Source of the DNA: Metabacillus lacus
Lineage (GTDB): Bacteria > Bacillota > Bacilli > Bacillales > Bacillaceae
NCBI RefSeq assembly: GCF_009674805.1
Contig: NZ_WKKI01000005.1
Location: 1-64,000 of the forward strand
DNA: 64,000 bases
Direction: 5' to 3'
Shown here piece after piece: positions 61,627 to 64,000 of this stretch (position 1 is the first letter of the stretch; each line of letters starts with the position of its first letter). The notes below the pieces were generated by a model. The model was not told where the DNA came from and made no database searches. It saw nothing but the letters and a program-made list of their open reading frames with translations. The position numbers and the translations under genes were made by a program.

Positions 61627-61841
61627 GTAACCCCTTCAAATCCTTCACGGGGGATATCGATTGTTTCTCCGTTATCTCTTTCCATCTTACCTTCTATTGT
61701 ACCTTCATAATAATCATCTGTTACCTGCTCATGTGTTTTGGCAAGACCTGCAGAAAGCTCATCATCCCTTTGATAATCATCTGTTTCAAAATATCGGTCT
61801 GCAAGCTTTGTTGTATCAGGCTGATTCTGCTTTTTCTCCAT
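61608..61841 (-). CDS. DUF4025-like hydrophilic protein
   Basis: Hydrophilic, acidic 77-residue protein resembling B. subtilis YozQ (DUF4025), which is sporulation-linked. The family core here is AGLAKTHEQVTDDYYEGTIEG. No membrane segment or fold motif is visible. ATG at 61841 with AAAGGATGGGG upstream. It converges on nrnB with one base between the stops. Confidence 0.65.
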   Translation of the reverse strand: MEKKQNQPDTTKLADRYFETDDYQRDDELSAGLAKTHEQVTDDYYEGTIEGKMERDNGETIDIPREGFEGVTKKDTE

Positions 61842-61989
61842 GCTTACCCCATCCTTTCAGTAATTGCTGTACATAAATGATATACCCGTTTTATTCGCCG
61901 GCCACTCATTTCAGCCCCCAATTTTCATCATACTTTTGATATTCCAGGGGAAAACTACCGACGAATACACTGTGAATGGAGGGCTTATC

Positions 61990-62166
61990 ATGGTTAATCA
62001 AGATTTTGATAAATTTAAAAAAGTACAGGAAGAACATAAGGCAAAGTATGTTAGCGGAAAATATGGTTCGCAAACTGGAGAGGCACTCAATCATAACCCT
62101 GAAAATAATCAGAGCGAGCCGGAAGATTCTCCTGGAGCTGAAGGAAGAACCCTTAACTTGAAATAA
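61990..62166 (+). CDS. Hypothetical hydrophilic 58-residue protein
   Basis: Charged protein (MVNQDFDKFKKVQEEHKAKY then VSGKYGSQTGEALNHNPENN) without a recognised family; the composition resembles small spore proteins. ATG at 61990 with GGAGGG 7-8 bases upstream. The frame that starts at 61864 runs through the promoter of the divergent gene and is not the start. Confidence 0.62.
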   Translation: MVNQDFDKFKKVQEEHKAKYVSGKYGSQTGEALNHNPENNQSEPEDSPGAEGRTLNLK

Positions 62167-62245
62167 AGAATGCAGCTCTGTTAGTAGCAAAGCCTTACAA
62201 GTTCCCATATATAATCGTAAGAAGGTGCTAAGGAGCTGGGAGAAG

Positions 62246-62362
62246 ATGCTTACTACTGCGGAGCTGCACTTGATCTTGTTTGTAGGGGGGTCCATCTTGA
62301 AGGATCAGTACCTATATGACCCCCTCGTTTTTCAGTCTCTTTTCAAAAAGGTAATCAACTAG
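62246..62362 (+). CDS. Possible 38-residue peptide, weak
   Basis: ATG frame reading MLTTAELHLILFVGGSILKD and ending FKKVIN, with GGGAG close upstream. It runs across a GGGGGTC/GACCCCC hairpin (62286-62326) with a following T stretch, which argues against translation. It is listed because the 62167-62420 gap holds nothing else. Confidence 0.25.
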   Translation: MLTTAELHLILFVGGSILKDQYLYDPLVFQSLFKKVIN

Positions 62363-62381
62363 TGAGGCTCTCATTTCATTC

Positions 62382-62410
62382 AAAAAGCCGCAGTTTCTAC
62401 ACTGCGGCTT
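62382..62410 (-). terminator. Terminator of the tcyABC operon
   Basis: Stem AAGCCGCAGT/ACTGCGGCTT with TTTTTGAATG on the minus strand, 11 bases past the ATPase stop. Confidence 0.88.
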
Positions 62411-62420
62411 AAAAACAGGC

Positions 62421-63158
62421 TTATTCCCCAATCAGACGGAGAAACCGCCTGGTTCTTTCTTCTTTCGGATTTTTAAAAATATCCTCAGGTTTCCCTTTTT
62501 CCACAATAGCACCATTGTCCATAAAAATAACCTCATCGGCAGCTTCCCGTGCAAAGCGCATTTCATGGGTCACAACCACCATTGTCATTCCTTCGGCAGC
62601 CAAATCCTTCATCACTTTTAACACTTCGCCGACCAATTCAGGATCAAGGGCTGAGGTTGGCTCATCAAACAGCATCACCTTTGGTTCCATGGCAAGAGCT
62701 CTTGCTATTCCAACACGCTGCTGCTGACCGCCTGATAACTGAAAAGGATATTCGTTCACTTTTTCCCCAAGTCCCACTTTTTGCAGAAGAACTTTTGCCT
62801 TTCGCTGTGCTTCTTCCTTCCCCACGCCTTTCACAACAATCGGACCTTCTGTTACATTGTCTAATGCAGTTTTATGCGGAAACAAGTTGTAGCTTTGAAA
62901 CACCATCCCGGTGAGACGGCGAAATTCACTGATTTGCTTTCCGGATACTTTTTCGGAAAGATCAATTGCAGTTGAATCCAGGGAAATTCTTCCCTCTGAA
63001 GGCAGCTCTAAAGCGTTCAAGCATCTGAGAAAAGTTGTTTTTCCAGAGCCGGAAGGCCCGATCACAACTACCACTTTTCCCTGCTCAATTTGCAGATCTA
63101 TCCCTTTGAGAACTTCCAGTTCTCCAAAATTCTTATGCAAGCCCTGAATTGATATCAT
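62421..63158 (-). CDS. tcyC: Polar amino acid (cystine-type) ABC ATPase
   Basis: ATPase of 245 residues. Walker [10 protein letters not shown] (about 34-42), [18 protein letters not shown], signature [16 protein letters not shown], Walker [15 protein letters not shown]. Overall it closely resembles B. subtilis TcyC (cystine uptake); other polar amino acids cannot be excluded. ATG with AAAGGGAG upstream, 15 bp after the permease. Confidence 0.85.
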   Translation of the reverse strand: MISIQGLHKNFGELEVLKGIDLQIEQGKVVVVIGPSGSGKTTFLRCLNALELPSEGRISLDSTAIDLSEKVSGKQISEFRRLTGMVFQSYNLFPHKTALDNVTEGPIVVKGVGKEEAQRKAKVLLQKVGLGEKVNEYPFQLSGGQQQRVGIARALAMEPKVMLFDEPTSALDPELVGEVLKVMKDLAAEGMTMVVVTHEMRFAREAADEVIFMDNGAIVEKGKPEDIFKNPKEERTRRFLRLIGE

Positions 63159-63173
63159 ATATGAAACTCCCTT

Positions 63174-63875
63174 TTACCTTGAGACATACCTGTCAAATTT
63201 TCCTTCCAGCCGCTGCTGAATCAGAGAAAGCAGAAAACAGATGACCCAGTATAACAGTGCGGCTTCAGTATATAGGAGCAGGAACTCATAAGTCCGTGCA
63301 GCAACTTGCTGGGCGACCCTGAACATTTCTGTTACCAGAATAAGCGAAGCCAGCGATGTATCTTTCACAAGGCTGATAAATGTATTGGATAATGGCGGTA
63401 CAGAAACACGGGCGGCCTGAGGAAGGATAATTCTCCGAAGCGCCTGAACATAATTCATACCCACAGAATAACCAGCTTCCCACTGCCCCTTTGGAATAGA
63501 AAGGATGGCTGCCCGTATCACTTCCGATGCGTAGGCGCCCACATTCAACGAAAAACCTATCACTGCGGCAGGAAAAGGATCAATACTGATATTAAGGGTG
63601 GGCAGCCCGTAAAATATAATAAACAGCTGAACAAGCAAAGGAGTACCTCGAATGATGGAAACATAAATTCTCGCGATCCACTGAAGAAAAGACATTTTTG
63701 AAATTCGGGCAAGTGCTGTCAGAACAGCCAGCGCCAGTCCCAAGACAAAGGAAATCAGTGTCAGAGGGATGGTATTATACAAAGCTCCCTTCACCATAGG
63801 GAGAAGGGAACTTTGTGCAATCTGGACAAGCCGGTCAAAACGCTCCGGGTCCATCATCAAATTATTCAGATACAT
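63174..63875 (-). CDS. tcyB: Polar amino acid (cystine-type) ABC permease
   Basis: Permease of 233 residues with five membrane segments, HisM/GlnP type. The ATPase-contact loop is visible as [22 protein letters not shown] and [12 protein letters not shown] chose the ATG at 63875 ([13 protein letters not shown]), which overlaps the binding-protein stop by 14 bases; the ATG at 63917 lies well inside that gene. Middle gene of a tcyABC-type operon. Confidence 0.82.
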   Translation of the reverse strand: MYLNNLMMDPERFDRLVQIAQSSLLPMVKGALYNTIPLTLISFVLGLALAVLTALARISKMSFLQWIARIYVSIIRGTPLLVQLFIIFYGLPTLNISIDPFPAAVIGFSLNVGAYASEVIRAAILSIPKGQWEAGYSVGMNYVQALRRIILPQAARVSVPPLSNTFISLVKDTSLASLILVTEMFRVAQQVAARTYEFLLLYTEAALLYWVICFLLSLIQQRLEGKFDRYVSR

Positions 63876-64000
63876 CTTCGCCAAACCACTTTTCAGAAAT
63901 AGATGCGTACGTTCCATCTTCTTTCATTTCCGCTAGTGCCTTATTTACCTCTTCCACTAATTTTCCGCTTCCCTTACGGAACATAAGTCCAGATTCAGAA
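63862..64000 (-). CDS. tcyA: Partial amino-acid-binding protein (C-terminal end)
   Basis: Only the last 45 residues are in the window: [20 protein letters not shown], then [20 protein letters not shown]. This is the typical end of a family 3 solute-binding protein, and the order fits tcyABC. The stop at 63862-63864 overlaps the permease start. The rest lies beyond 64000. Confidence 0.75.
   Translation of the reverse strand, partial: SESGLMFRKGSGKLVEEVNKALAEMKEDGTYASISEKWFGEDVSE

Overview
The window is chromosomal DNA of a spore-forming Bacillaceae species (Bacillus sensu lato, moderate-to-low GC). Gene order follows a well-known Bacillus subtilis block: yhgE-yhgD-hemY-hemH-hemE, pbpF, hmoB, yhaA, ecsCBA, hit, serC, trpP, yhaH, scoC, yhaI, yhaJ, prsA, yhaL, yhaM, yhaN, yhaO, yhaP-yhaQ, yhzD, yhaR, hemZ, yhaX, yheA, yheB, yheD/yheC, yheE and an alpha/beta SASP gene. 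Proteins are diverged from B. subtilis, and several accessory insertions break the block, so this is a related genus or species. Strong AGGAGG-type ribosome sites, frequent TTG/GTG starts and U-tailed terminators fit a Firmicute. Assignments are from my recognition of protein sequences; no search was run.

Layout: 1-923 is a repeat-rich gap. 924-7842 (minus) carries a YhgE-type membrane protein, its probable TetR regulator and the coproporphyrin-dependent heme genes hemE-hemH-hemY. 7843-9337 is non-coding and packed with two unrelated repeat families. 9338-24947 holds an orphan zinc-ribbon gene, pbpF, hmoB, yhaA, ecsABC, hit, serC, trpP (with a TRAP-type leader), scoC, small membrane proteins and prsA; a tandemly duplicated repeat module sits before prsA. 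25008-30342 is yhaM-yhaN-yhaO (nucleases). 30824-34161 is an AT-rich inserted lactococcin-972-like bacteriocin cassette. 34534-43200 holds a 35-residue membrane peptide, the YhaPQ exporter, yhzD, a beta-oxidation pair, ggt and hemZ. 43374-49013 holds yhaX and an inserted sugar ABC importer with a ROK regulator. 49335-56203 holds yheA, yheB, a doubled yheD-yheC ATP-grasp set and yheE. 56991-64000 holds a PucR-type regulator, msmX, a SASP gene whose leader contains a tRNA-like fold, nrnB, small genes, and the start of a cystine-type tcyABC operon that runs off the window.

How genes work together: HemE, HemH and HemY catalyse steps of heme synthesis, HemZ is an anaerobic coproporphyrinogen oxidase, and HmoB degrades heme. 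EcsAB and PrsA serve protein secretion, and ScoC represses exoprotease and sporulation genes. The sugar importer at 44.5-47.6 kb has no ATPase of its own; MsmX at 58 kb is the likely energiser. YheC/YheD, YheE, YhaL and the SASP are sporulation-linked.

Most interesting non-gene signals: (1) a tandem array of about 125-bp structured elements at 8036-8810 whose stems covary between copies; (2) a CCA-ended tRNA-like fold between a forespore-type promoter and the SASP gene at 59606-59675; (3) a composite palindrome module present at three loci and both orientations; (4) paired TGACC-N13-GGTCA operators around yhgD/yhgE; (5) a triple 17-bp direct repeat between ecsA and hit.
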